Source: Cocleimonas sp. | GTDB lineage: Bacteria; Pseudomonadota; Gammaproteobacteria; Thiotrichales; Thiotrichaceae | Direction of reading: 5' to 3' | NCBI GenBank assembly: GCA_023146545.1 | Contig: JAGLBW010000152.1 | Location: 1-38,588 of the forward strand | DNA length: 38,588 bases | Shown here: positions 8,830 to 15,700 of the stretch, piece after piece | Layout of the letters: every line of letters starts with the position of its first letter | Position numbering within the stretch: the first letter of the stretch is position 1 | The notes under the pieces: model-generated | What the model was told of the DNA's origin: nothing | What the model saw: only the letters and a program-made list of their open reading frames with translations | Databases searched by the model: none | Translations under genes and position numbers: made by a program

Positions 8830-9564
8830 ATGCCCTTTATAATAATAAAAATACGCAATACCCTTCTGTTTTTCCTAATTTTCAGTTCATTTCTTAACTT
8901 AACGGGCTGTACTCAAAGTAAAAAATTAGATAAAGTTGGTGCAGCAGGCTTCAATGCCGAACTCGGTGCAAAATATTTACACGCAGGTCGTATAGAGCTA
9001 GCCAATCAGAAGTTAAAAAAAGCACTTGAACAAAATCCTAATTCAAGTAATGCTCATCATTATTATGCTTTATTACAACAACGCATTGGACGCAATAAAA
9101 AAGCGACACAACATTTTAAAACCGCTATAGGCATTAATAGTGATGACCCTAACTTATTAAACAACTATGGTTCTCATCTTTGCAAATTAGGTCACTACAA
9201 TAAAGCCATTATCCAGTTTAATAAAGCAGCAAATAACCCCTTTTACAAAACACCAGAATTTGCTTATAGCAACTCAGGTATTTGCTTGCGAAAGGTAAAA
9301 AAAGACCAACAAGCTGAGACATATTTTCGAAAAGCACTGACTAAAAACCCTAATTTTGGCTCTGCTCTATTCGAAATGGCAAAATTAAACTATGATCAAC
9401 GAAATTTCCCAAAAGCTCAGGCCTTTTTACTTCGTTATGATGAAAAAAATCCTGTTGCACCCGAATCTTTAAGTTTATGTAGTAAAATCAATACTGCTTT
9501 AGGTAACCTAAAAACGGCAAATGCCTGTTCAGAAAAGAAACTACGATTATTTGGCAATAAATAA
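8830..9564 (+). CDS. pilW: Type IV pilus biogenesis/stability lipoprotein PilW (PilF)
   Basis: PilW (PilF in Pseudomonas) is an outer-membrane lipoprotein with TPR repeats that helps the PilQ secretin assemble and stabilises type IV pili. The 244-residue protein begins with a charged, then hydrophobic signal ending in a lipobox (LNLTGC, Cys about residue 27). TPR repeats follow: AELGAKYLHAGRIELANQKL, AHHYYALLQQRIGRNKKATQ, LLNNYGSHLCKLGHYNKAII, AYSNSGICLRKVKKDQQAE and ALFEMAKLNYDQRNFPKA. The position right after rlmN and before rodZ supports PilW over a generic TPR lipoprotein. FimV, also a type IV pilus factor, is encoded further along this window. Confidence 0.92.
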   Translation: MPFIIIKIRNTLLFFLIFSSFLNLTGCTQSKKLDKVGAAGFNAELGAKYLHAGRIELANQKLKKALEQNPNSSNAHHYYALLQQRIGRNKKATQHFKTAIGINSDDPNLLNNYGSHLCKLGHYNKAIIQFNKAANNPFYKTPEFAYSNSGICLRKVKKDQQAETYFRKALTKNPNFGSALFEMAKLNYDQRNFPKAQAFLLRYDEKNPVAPESLSLCSKINTALGNLKTANACSEKKLRLFGNK

Positions 9565-9939
9565 TACGAATAAGTGTTGATTTAGTCAGTTAATAATATA
9601 ACTTCATCGTACTGATTGAATAGTTCAAAACAAGCACAACTAAAAACTTTCTTCACCTTTAAGAATTAAAGGTCATTCTAATACTAGGTTAAACAAGGTG
9701 ATAAACTAAATTATTATTTTTTATCTCAAAAAAAGGATAAAAATATATCAGAGAGCTGTTAAATTTTAAACCATCAGACTAATGCGAATTAGATCTAAAA
9801 ATAGTAGACTGAACAAGGACGGTTCAAGAGTAAATTTGGAGTGTACATGAACTATGTTGACTAAAAAGATGAATCAGAACATAACCCTGCATATTTCATC
9901 GATATTCCTTAAAACTCCCCTTTGTTAAAATAAGTTTTG
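9565..9939. other. AT-rich intergenic stretch between pilW and the rodZ leader element
   Basis: No coding sequence that I can support lies here; the longest start-to-stop frames are about 24 codons without convincing ribosome-binding sites. A short hairpin CCTTTAA/TTAAAGG with a 3-base loop at 9656-9672 may weakly terminate rlmN-pilW. An AT-only hairpin (TTTTTATC/GATAAAAA) lies at about 9718-9743. Confidence 0.35.
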
Positions 9940-10015
9940 GCTTGATAACCCTCACTTTGAGGATGTGCACGAAATAATGTGTTGTTTCGCGCACACACCT
10001 GATCCCTTATCAAGC
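9940..10015 (+). other. Branched foldable element upstream of rodZ (candidate structured RNA or palindromic repeat)
   Basis: A 76-base segment can fold into a closed three-way structure. The outer stem is 9 bp, GCTTGATAA (9940-9948) with TTATCAAGC (10007-10015). Inside are a 5-bp hairpin CCTCA/TGAGG (9950-9962) and a 14-position hairpin. In the latter, TGTGC.CGAAATAA pairs with TTGTTTCG.GCACA (about 9965-9996), with one mismatch, one G-U pair and a TGTG loop. The unpaired stretch before the closing strand is CACCTGATCCC. It ends 46 bases before the rodZ ATG and has no U-tract, so it is not an ordinary terminator. It is not a tRNA, since the stems do not fit. It may be a cis-regulatory leader, a small RNA or a REP-like repeat. 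Confidence 0.4.
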
Positions 10016-10061
10016 AAACTTAATCAACACAAAATAACGGAATTAAGATAGGCTACGCGTA

Positions 10062-11048
10062 ATGTCAGACACACAACCACAAGTAGAACAACAAATAGAT
10101 GAAGAACATAAGGGAAAACTAGGTGCATTATTAAAAGTATATCGTAACCAAAGTGGTCATGATATCTATGAAGTTGCCGAGGCACTTTGCTTATCACCCG
10201 AAATCGTACGTTCTTTAGAAGAAGAAGATTTTGATTCATTACCTGAGCCACCTTATGTACGCGGCTATCTACGCAGTTATGCTAAATTTGCAGATATTGA
10301 TCCAAAAGAAATTATTAGCCTGTATGAAAAGCAACGCGGCGCTAACCCTAAAGATTTAGAACATCACTTTAAACCCTTGCGTAATTCACATTTAAAAAAA
10401 CCACTCATTTCTCCTGCATTGATTCGTTTAGGGTTAGTTGTCTTACTACTCGCTGCAATTGCCAGTATTGGTTTAATTCCTACAGTTAATCAATGGATGG
10501 ATGAAACATGGGCAGGTTTTTCTCAACAAACCGCCCAAAGAAGTTGGCTCGATAGTAGTGATGATACCCCACTACTAAGCACTGAGATGCCTGCTCCCTT
10601 ACCTGATGACGTTATTATCAAAAAAACAGTTGATCAAGATAAAAAACGAGCACTAACAGAGAAAATACACTCATCAACAGAAACATCCAATAGTTCAGAC
10701 AACAAAGCAATAGAGACGATAAAAAATCCTCTAAAAAAGGAATCTAATGCTAATGATGAGTCCGATACTGATAAAAAAGCAGATGATAAAAAAACATTAG
10801 AAGGAAAAGAAGGGACAAATTTAAAATTTGTATTCAAAAGTGAAGTATGGATGCGAATTAAAGATAAAAACAGAAAAACGGTGTTCGAATCCTTATCCCC
10901 TTCAGGTGATGAAAAAGAAATAAAGCTCCAAAAACCCATGACCTTTCGTATCGGCAATGCCGCAGGTGTCGAAATTTATGTCGAAGGGAAACGTCTCAAT
11001 ATAAAACCATTTATAAAAGGAAGTGTGGCTAATTTCACGATAGAATAA
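10062..11048 (+). CDS. rodZ: Cytoskeletal protein RodZ (HTH/DUF4115)
   Basis: RodZ is a bitopic inner-membrane protein that links MreB filaments to the elongation machinery and controls rod shape. The 328-residue protein has a Xre-type helix-turn-helix domain at about residues 20-90 (GALLKVYRNQSGHDIYEVAE ... PYVRGYLRSYAKF). A basic segment (LRNSHLKKP) comes next, then one membrane helix at 120-140. A long polar, Lys/Asp/Ser-rich periplasmic linker of about 100 residues leads to the C-terminal DUF4115 beta domain (about 250-328; VFKSEVWMRIKDKNRKTVFES). It follows pilW after a 497-base gap, much longer than usual. The genes that normally follow it (ispG, hisS) are absent; yfgM comes next. Confidence 0.93.
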   Translation: MSDTQPQVEQQIDEEHKGKLGALLKVYRNQSGHDIYEVAEALCLSPEIVRSLEEEDFDSLPEPPYVRGYLRSYAKFADIDPKEIISLYEKQRGANPKDLEHHFKPLRNSHLKKPLISPALIRLGLVVLLLAAIASIGLIPTVNQWMDETWAGFSQQTAQRSWLDSSDDTPLLSTEMPAPLPDDVIIKKTVDQDKKRALTEKIHSSTETSNSSDNKAIETIKNPLKKESNANDESDTDKKADDKKTLEGKEGTNLKFVFKSEVWMRIKDKNRKTVFESLSPSGDEKEIKLQKPMTFRIGNAAGVEIYVEGKRLNIKPFIKGSVANFTIE

Positions 11049-11257
11049 TACGCCTCAGTAAATTATTGTATCCATCAGAAAAGGCATCCTTCATCCTAGA
11101 ATTTAAGCTTTAAAACCGAAAGCTTTAACCTTGGCAATGATGAGAGCATAAGTTCAAACAGCTTATGAAAGAGACCTAAAAAAGCTAAAAAATAGAATAG
11201 AAATCATTATACCTAGCACAATTTTTTGTAGGTATTTAACACCTTTAAGGGGAAGAA

Positions 11258-11869
11258 ATGAGTGAATTAAAGACAGATGAAGAAAAAGCAGAAGAGCTGA
11301 AGCAATGGTGGCGGGATAATGGCACATCCGTAGCCGCAGGCATTGCCTTGGCCGTCGCTGGAACCTTTGGCTGGCAACAATGGCAAGCCAATAAAATAAC
11401 CACAGCAAAAGAAGCATCTGCTTTATTCTCACAAATAAAAACAGGAACAGCAGACAAAGATAGCACTATCAAACAACTCACTAATGACTATAGTGAAACC
11501 CCTTATGCAACTTTAGCTTCCCTTCAAAGTGCAAAACAGGCTGATCTTAAAAAAGAGAATAAAGCAGCTATCACATCACTAAGAATCGCAGTTAAAACCA
11601 GTCAACTGAATATTGCTCGTATTGCAAAATTACGCCTCATTCGTATGCTCATTGCCGATAACCAGCTAAAAGAAGCCAATACACTATTGAATGAAGCCCT
11701 ACCCATTGCCTATCATTCACTCGTTGATGAGCTGAAAGGTGATTTGCACCTTGCTAAGAAAGATCCCACAAAGGCAAGGGAGTTTTATAATCGTGCTATA
11801 TTGAGTGCAGGCAGTAGCCCCGTTCAATATTTAAAAATGAAACGTAACAACCTTGGTGAAGGAGCATAA
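11258..11869 (+). CDS. yfgM: YfgM-like tetratricopeptide ancillary SecYEG translocon protein
   Basis: YfgM is a membrane-anchored, periplasm-facing TPR-like protein that associates with the SecYEG translocon and PpiD. The 203-residue protein has the typical cytosolic start SELKTDEEKAEELKQWWRDNG. One membrane helix follows (TSVAAGIALAVAGTFGWQQW, about residues 24-43). The rest is a helical-repeat periplasmic domain (ATLASLQSAKQADLKKENKA ... ADNQLKEANTLLNEA ... LVDELKGDLHLAKKDPTKAREFY). A Shine-Dalgarno AAGGGGAAG lies just upstream. Its stop is 5 bases from the bamB start, so the two are one operon, as in most gammaproteobacteria. Its partner PpiD is also encoded in this window. Confidence 0.92.
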   Translation: MSELKTDEEKAEELKQWWRDNGTSVAAGIALAVAGTFGWQQWQANKITTAKEASALFSQIKTGTADKDSTIKQLTNDYSETPYATLASLQSAKQADLKKENKAAITSLRIAVKTSQLNIARIAKLRLIRMLIADNQLKEANTLLNEALPIAYHSLVDELKGDLHLAKKDPTKAREFYNRAILSAGSSPVQYLKMKRNNLGEGA

Positions 11870-11874
11870 AAAAC

Positions 11875-13038
11875 GTGAAAAAATTGCTACCTATTTTATG
11901 GTCATCGACTCTTTTGATCATGCTACAAGGCTGTAGCGGACAAAGTTTTCTGGGTAGCTCCTTTTTTTCACCTACAGAAAAAATTGCACCACTAAAAGCC
12001 CTTCATCAACCAACAAAAAAAATAACAACCTTATGGCAAGTAAAAATAGGTGAGAATTCCTCACACAATCCTCTACATCCTTATACCAACTCCACTGCAA
12101 TTATTGTCGCGGGAAGGCATGACCTTTCAGCATGGAATAAAACAACAGGAAAGCTACTTTGGAAAAAAAGCTTCAAGGAACGCATTAGCGGTGGTCTTAA
12201 TGGTGATGACGGTATTATTCTATTGGGTACGGATAAGGGTAATGCCCTTGCATTGAATGCTGAAACAGGAAAAACACTATGGATTAAGCATTTAAAGTCT
12301 GAAATTCTTAGTGTCTCAAGTATTAAAAAAGGAAAAACTGTTTTTCGTAGTATTAACGGAAAATTATACGGGATTAATATCCAAACGGGGGACATTGCAT
12401 GGCAACAACAACAATTAACGCCTGTATTATCACTTCATGGCGCAAGCACGCCTATACTCGTTGATAACTACGCCATAACTGGCTTTGATAATGGCAAGTT
12501 GATTGCTTATGATCTACAGAGCGGAAGACTAATATGGGAGGCAGTACTAACATTAGCCCACAGCAACAATAAATTAGACCATATGGTCGATATTGATGGG
12601 AAAATTAAGTATATCGACAATGCGCTATTTTCAACCAGTTTCCAAGGACGTATTTCAAGTATTAATGCCAAAACAGGAAAAATTAATTGGGCGAAGAAAT
12701 TTTCATCTCACACTGGTACTGATGCGGATAAAACTGGTGTCTATACAACCGATGATGCAGGCAATGTTTGGAAGCTAGAACGTCAAACAGGTGAACCTTT
12801 ATGGAAAATGGATGACTTAATCGGTAGAACACCGACAAGCCCAACGGTTGTTAATAAAAACCTGCTTGTCATTAGCGACAAAGAAGGTCATTTACATTTT
12901 ATCAATACAACAAAAGGAGGGTTTGCAGCTCGTATTAAAGTAGGGTCAGCAGGTCAGCCCATTTATTCTCATGTTGATAATAATATCGTTTATAGTGTAG
13001 ATCCTAGCGGCAGGCTAACAGCACTTTCTATTCAATAG
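11875..13038 (+). CDS. bamB: Outer membrane assembly factor BamB
   Basis: BamB is an outer-membrane lipoprotein of the BAM complex that helps fold beta-barrel proteins. The gene starts with GTG at 11875, 10 bases after a GGAG site at the end of yfgM. The protein has a lipoprotein signal ending LQGCSGQ (Cys about residue 20). It is a beta-propeller of PQQ-like repeats, visible as recurring A-x-x-x-x-T-G-K-x-x-W units: AWNKTTGKLLWKKSF, ALNAETGKTLWIKHL, GINIQTGDIAWQQ, AYDLQSGRLIWEA, SINAKTGKINWAKKF, KLERQTGEPLWKM. The 387-residue length is normal. The gene der usually follows; here it does not. Confidence 0.96.
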   Translation: MKKLLPILWSSTLLIMLQGCSGQSFLGSSFFSPTEKIAPLKALHQPTKKITTLWQVKIGENSSHNPLHPYTNSTAIIVAGRHDLSAWNKTTGKLLWKKSFKERISGGLNGDDGIILLGTDKGNALALNAETGKTLWIKHLKSEILSVSSIKKGKTVFRSINGKLYGINIQTGDIAWQQQQLTPVLSLHGASTPILVDNYAITGFDNGKLIAYDLQSGRLIWEAVLTLAHSNNKLDHMVDIDGKIKYIDNALFSTSFQGRISSINAKTGKINWAKKFSSHTGTDADKTGVYTTDDAGNVWKLERQTGEPLWKMDDLIGRTPTSPTVVNKNLLVISDKEGHLHFINTTKGGFAARIKVGSAGQPIYSHVDNNIVYSVDPSGRLTALSIQ

Positions 13039-13071
13039 GTCGATAATATGAGGTTATAACTAAGGACAAGA

Positions 13072-13218
13072 TTAGTCATCCGTTTTAACTAATGGTGGTG
13101 CAGGCGGTTGCTTAGACAAGATATTCAGCTTATAAATGAGGTAGCCAAAAAAACTAAAGATGAAAACAAGTGTAAAAAGCGATAGCAACCCTATATCACT
13201 GAGTAGAACATCAAGCAT
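13072..13218 (-). CDS. Small single-span membrane protein, DUF3149-like
   Basis: A 48-codon frame on the minus strand starts with ATG at 13218 behind a perfect AGGAGG ribosome-binding site (4 bases between GGAGG and the ATG). It encodes a short polar start (MLDVLLSD), one hydrophobic membrane segment of about 20 residues (GLLSLFTLVFIFSFFGYLIY) and a polar tail (SKQPPAPPLVKTDD). The pattern of an acidic start, Gly-Leu, one helix and a short basic or proline tail recalls the DUF3149 small-protein family. That is a recollection of shape and was not tested by search. The function is unknown. It lies between bamB and pabB on the opposite strand, with no other gene in that gap. The strong Shine-Dalgarno and clear membrane-protein composition make it a likely real gene. 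Confidence 0.72.
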   Translation of the reverse strand: MLDVLLSDIGLLSLFTLVFIFSFFGYLIYKLNILSKQPPAPPLVKTDD

Positions 13219-13379
13219 AATGCCTCCTTATAAAATAAATATAATGATCAATCTTTATTCTATAAGTATTAGTTAATATACACCTTGCTACAGATCAAGT
13301 ATCAACAAAAAAATGACGGTAAATCCACTTCCTTTCCTTTATCGATAACCGTTTAAAACCACTTGATAATGGTTATACA

Positions 13380-14792
13380 ATGAATCAACTTGTTAAGCTT
13401 CCTTATTTTGAAAACTCTTCTCAACTCTTTTCTTGCATAGCAAGAGATCATTGGAGTATTTTTTTGGATAGTGGCTTCCCCTCAGAGAATGCAGGACGTT
13501 ACGATATATTGGTAGCCGAACCCGTCACAACCATTACTACTCACAACCACATCACCACAGTAAAGACACAAACAGAGCAATGTAAATATCAGCACTCCCC
13601 TTTTGATGTATTACGCTCCGCCCTAAAAGATCACAGACCACAACAAGATAAGAACAACTCACTGCCTTTTAATGGGGGCGCTTTAGGTTACTTTGGCTAT
13701 GATCTAGCACGTACTATCGAAAAAATACCGTGTATTGCAAAAGATGCCGAACAATTACCAGAAATGGCTATCGGTATCTATACATGGGCTGTTGTTGTTG
13801 ATCATCATTTAAAAAAAAGCTATTTAACAGGGCATCTTGCCAGACAGCAGAGTAAATTTTCGTGGGAAGGTTTAATTGCTCTTTTTAGTCAAACATCTGA
13901 TGCTGACTTAAAAAAAACTACACCGCACCACAGCGCTTCTTTTCATGTTACCAGCGCTATCCGTTCCAACCTTTCTTATCAAGACTATAAAACAGCCTTC
14001 CAAAATATTAAAAAATTTATTATGGCAGGTGATTGTTATCAAATAAATTTAACACAACGATTTTCTGCAAGTGCAAAAGGCAACTCATGGATCGCTTATC
14101 AACAGCTAAGAAGACTCAATTCAGCTCCTTTTTCTGCCTATATCAATACGCCCTTTGGAGAAATATTAAGCTCATCACCTGAACGGTTTTTACGGCTTGA
14201 CAAACAAAATAAGGTAGAAACAAACCCGATTAAAGGCACTTGCCCTCGCTTAAGTGATACTAAAAAAGACCATCAACAACAACAACAATTGCGCTCAAGC
14301 CAAAAAGACAAAGCCGAAAATGTCATGATTGTTGATCTACTTCGCAATGATCTTGGACGGGTATGTAAAAAAGGTAGCCTTCATGTCCCTAAACTCTTTG
14401 AGCTTGAAAGCTATGCTACAGTACATCATTTAGTCAGCACGATTAAAGGTGTATTAGAACATCACCACGATGCGATTAGTTTACTAAAAGCCTGTTTTCC
14501 AGGGGGATCAATCACAGGCGCTCCCAAAATACGTGCAATGGAAATTATAGAGTCCTTAGAGCCACATCGACGCGGGGTTTATTGTGGTTCCATTGGCTAT
14601 ATAGATTTCAATGGTCATATGGATACCAATATTGCAATACGCACACTGGTCTATAATCAAAAGACTATTCGGTTTTGGGTGGGGGGGGGTATTGTTCATG
14701 ACTCAACGATTGATGAGGAATACCAAGAAACACTCGACAAAGGAAAAGCACTGCTCGCCTTATTAAAAAACTGTCAGATAAAATCATTTTGA
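13380..14792 (+). CDS. pabB: Aminodeoxychorismate synthase component I
   Basis: PabB, with the glutamine amidotransferase PabA, turns chorismate into 4-amino-4-deoxychorismate on the path to p-aminobenzoate and folate. The 470-residue protein has the chorismate-binding domain in its C-terminal half. The decisive residue is Lys in NPIKGTCPR (K285): PabB has PIKGT where anthranilate synthase TrpE has PIAGT. Other family blocks are YQINLTQRF, SSSPERFL, ENVMIVDLLRNDLGRVC, FPGGSITGAPKIRAMEII, RRGVYCGSIGYI and VGGGIVHDS. The N-terminal half is the usual regulatory-type domain. The GGG codons of VGGGI include a run of nine G (14681-14689). pabA is not adjacent. Confidence 0.93.
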   Translation: MNQLVKLPYFENSSQLFSCIARDHWSIFLDSGFPSENAGRYDILVAEPVTTITTHNHITTVKTQTEQCKYQHSPFDVLRSALKDHRPQQDKNNSLPFNGGALGYFGYDLARTIEKIPCIAKDAEQLPEMAIGIYTWAVVVDHHLKKSYLTGHLARQQSKFSWEGLIALFSQTSDADLKKTTPHHSASFHVTSAIRSNLSYQDYKTAFQNIKKFIMAGDCYQINLTQRFSASAKGNSWIAYQQLRRLNSAPFSAYINTPFGEILSSSPERFLRLDKQNKVETNPIKGTCPRLSDTKKDHQQQQQLRSSQKDKAENVMIVDLLRNDLGRVCKKGSLHVPKLFELESYATVHHLVSTIKGVLEHHHDAISLLKACFPGGSITGAPKIRAMEIIESLEPHRRGVYCGSIGYIDFNGHMDTNIAIRTLVYNQKTIRFWVGGGIVHDSTIDEEYQETLDKGKALLALLKNCQIKSF

Positions 14793-14795
14793 GCT

Positions 14796-14822
14796 TGAAT
14801 CCGAGATACAAAAGATTCAAAG
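14796..14822. terminator. Possible convergent-gene hairpin between pabB and truA
   Basis: TTGAATC and GATTCAA form a 7-bp inverted repeat in the 24-base gap between the convergent pabB and truA genes, just overlapping the truA end. There is no long U-tract on either strand, so termination is a weak suggestion. Confidence 0.25.
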
Positions 14823-15599
14823 GGTAAATTCAGGGTAGGGTCGAGCTTTAGGTAAGAGGTACTTTTCAGGATAGGTCACATTAACAAAATAAAGACCATG
14901 CGCTGGAGCAGTGACTCCTGCTTGTTTGCGATCTTTTAATAACAATAATTCACTAAACCATTCGGGTGGTTTTAGCCTTGTTCCGATATCCAACAAACTA
15001 CCCACTATATTTCTCACCATGTGATGCAAAAACGCATTAGCACAAATATCAATATAAAGATAATCACCCTGCCGCGTAATATTAAGCTGTTTTATTTCTC
15101 GTTTTGCATGTCGTGCTTGACAGCCTGCGGCTCTAAAGCTAGAAAAATCGAACTCTCCGATTAAATAATCAGCGGCCTGTTGCATTTTTACTTCATCTAA
15201 AAACCTATGATACCAAACAACCTGCTTATGCAATAAAGAGGGGCGCATTTTTCGATTTAAAATAATATAACGATAGCGACGATCTAAAGCAGAAAACCGA
15301 GCATGAAAATCATTATCAACGGTTGTTATCCATTGAAAACCAACACTAAAGGGTAAATTTGTATTTCCTCCCAAAAGCCAAGCTTTATCATCACGATTTG
15401 CATCAGAATCAAAATGTATAATCTGCCCAAGACCATGAACACCACTGTCAGTTCGTCCCGCACAAATAATATCAACGGAGTGATTAGCAACTGTTGATAA
15501 CGCTTTTTCCACTGTTTCTTGCACAGAGGGCGCATGAGAAAGCTTTTGCCAACCACAAAAAGGGGTTCCATCGTATTCGACACAAACAGCATATTTCAT
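14817..15599 (-). CDS. truA: tRNA pseudouridine(38-40) synthase
   Basis: TruA isomerises uridines 38, 39 and 40 in the anticodon arm of many tRNAs. The 260-residue protein has the catalytic aspartate D51 in CAGRTDSGVHGLGQ, the N-terminal YDGTPFCGWQ motif, the RFSALDRRYRYIIL strand, and FLHHMVRNIVGSLLDIG near residue 190. The C-terminal TAPAHGLYFVNVTYP is also standard. Length is typical. It lies about 100 bases downstream of fimV on the same strand, a conserved gammaproteobacterial pair (leuCDB-asd-fimV-truA). Confidence 0.98.
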   Translation of the reverse strand: MKYAVCVEYDGTPFCGWQKLSHAPSVQETVEKALSTVANHSVDIICAGRTDSGVHGLGQIIHFDSDANRDDKAWLLGGNTNLPFSVGFQWITTVDNDFHARFSALDRRYRYIILNRKMRPSLLHKQVVWYHRFLDEVKMQQAADYLIGEFDFSSFRAAGCQARHAKREIKQLNITRQGDYLYIDICANAFLHHMVRNIVGSLLDIGTRLKPPEWFSELLLLKDRKQAGVTAPAHGLYFVNVTYPEKYLLPKARPYPEFTL

Positions 15600-15700
15600 T
15601 GAATTAGATTAATACGGAAAATAAAGGATCAACAATATAGTCTATGTCGAGCCATTTTTCCAAACCTAAAATATAAAACCAATACACTCTAATTTAAGAA

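Noticed and set aside
9797-9930. Short plus-strand frames (22-24 codons) in the pilW-rodZ gap
   Set aside because: Composition is not protein-like, they overlap one another, and no convincing Shine-Dalgarno site fits the longest ones.
9940-10015. Reading the rodZ upstream fold as a tRNA
   Set aside because: The length is right (76 bases), but there is no 7-bp acceptor plus D-, anticodon- and T-arm arrangement and no proper T-loop or anticodon loop.
13380-14792. Anthranilate synthase component I (TrpE) for the chorismate-binding enzyme
   Set aside because: The PIKGT motif with lysine marks PabB; TrpE has alanine there, and no trp genes are adjacent.
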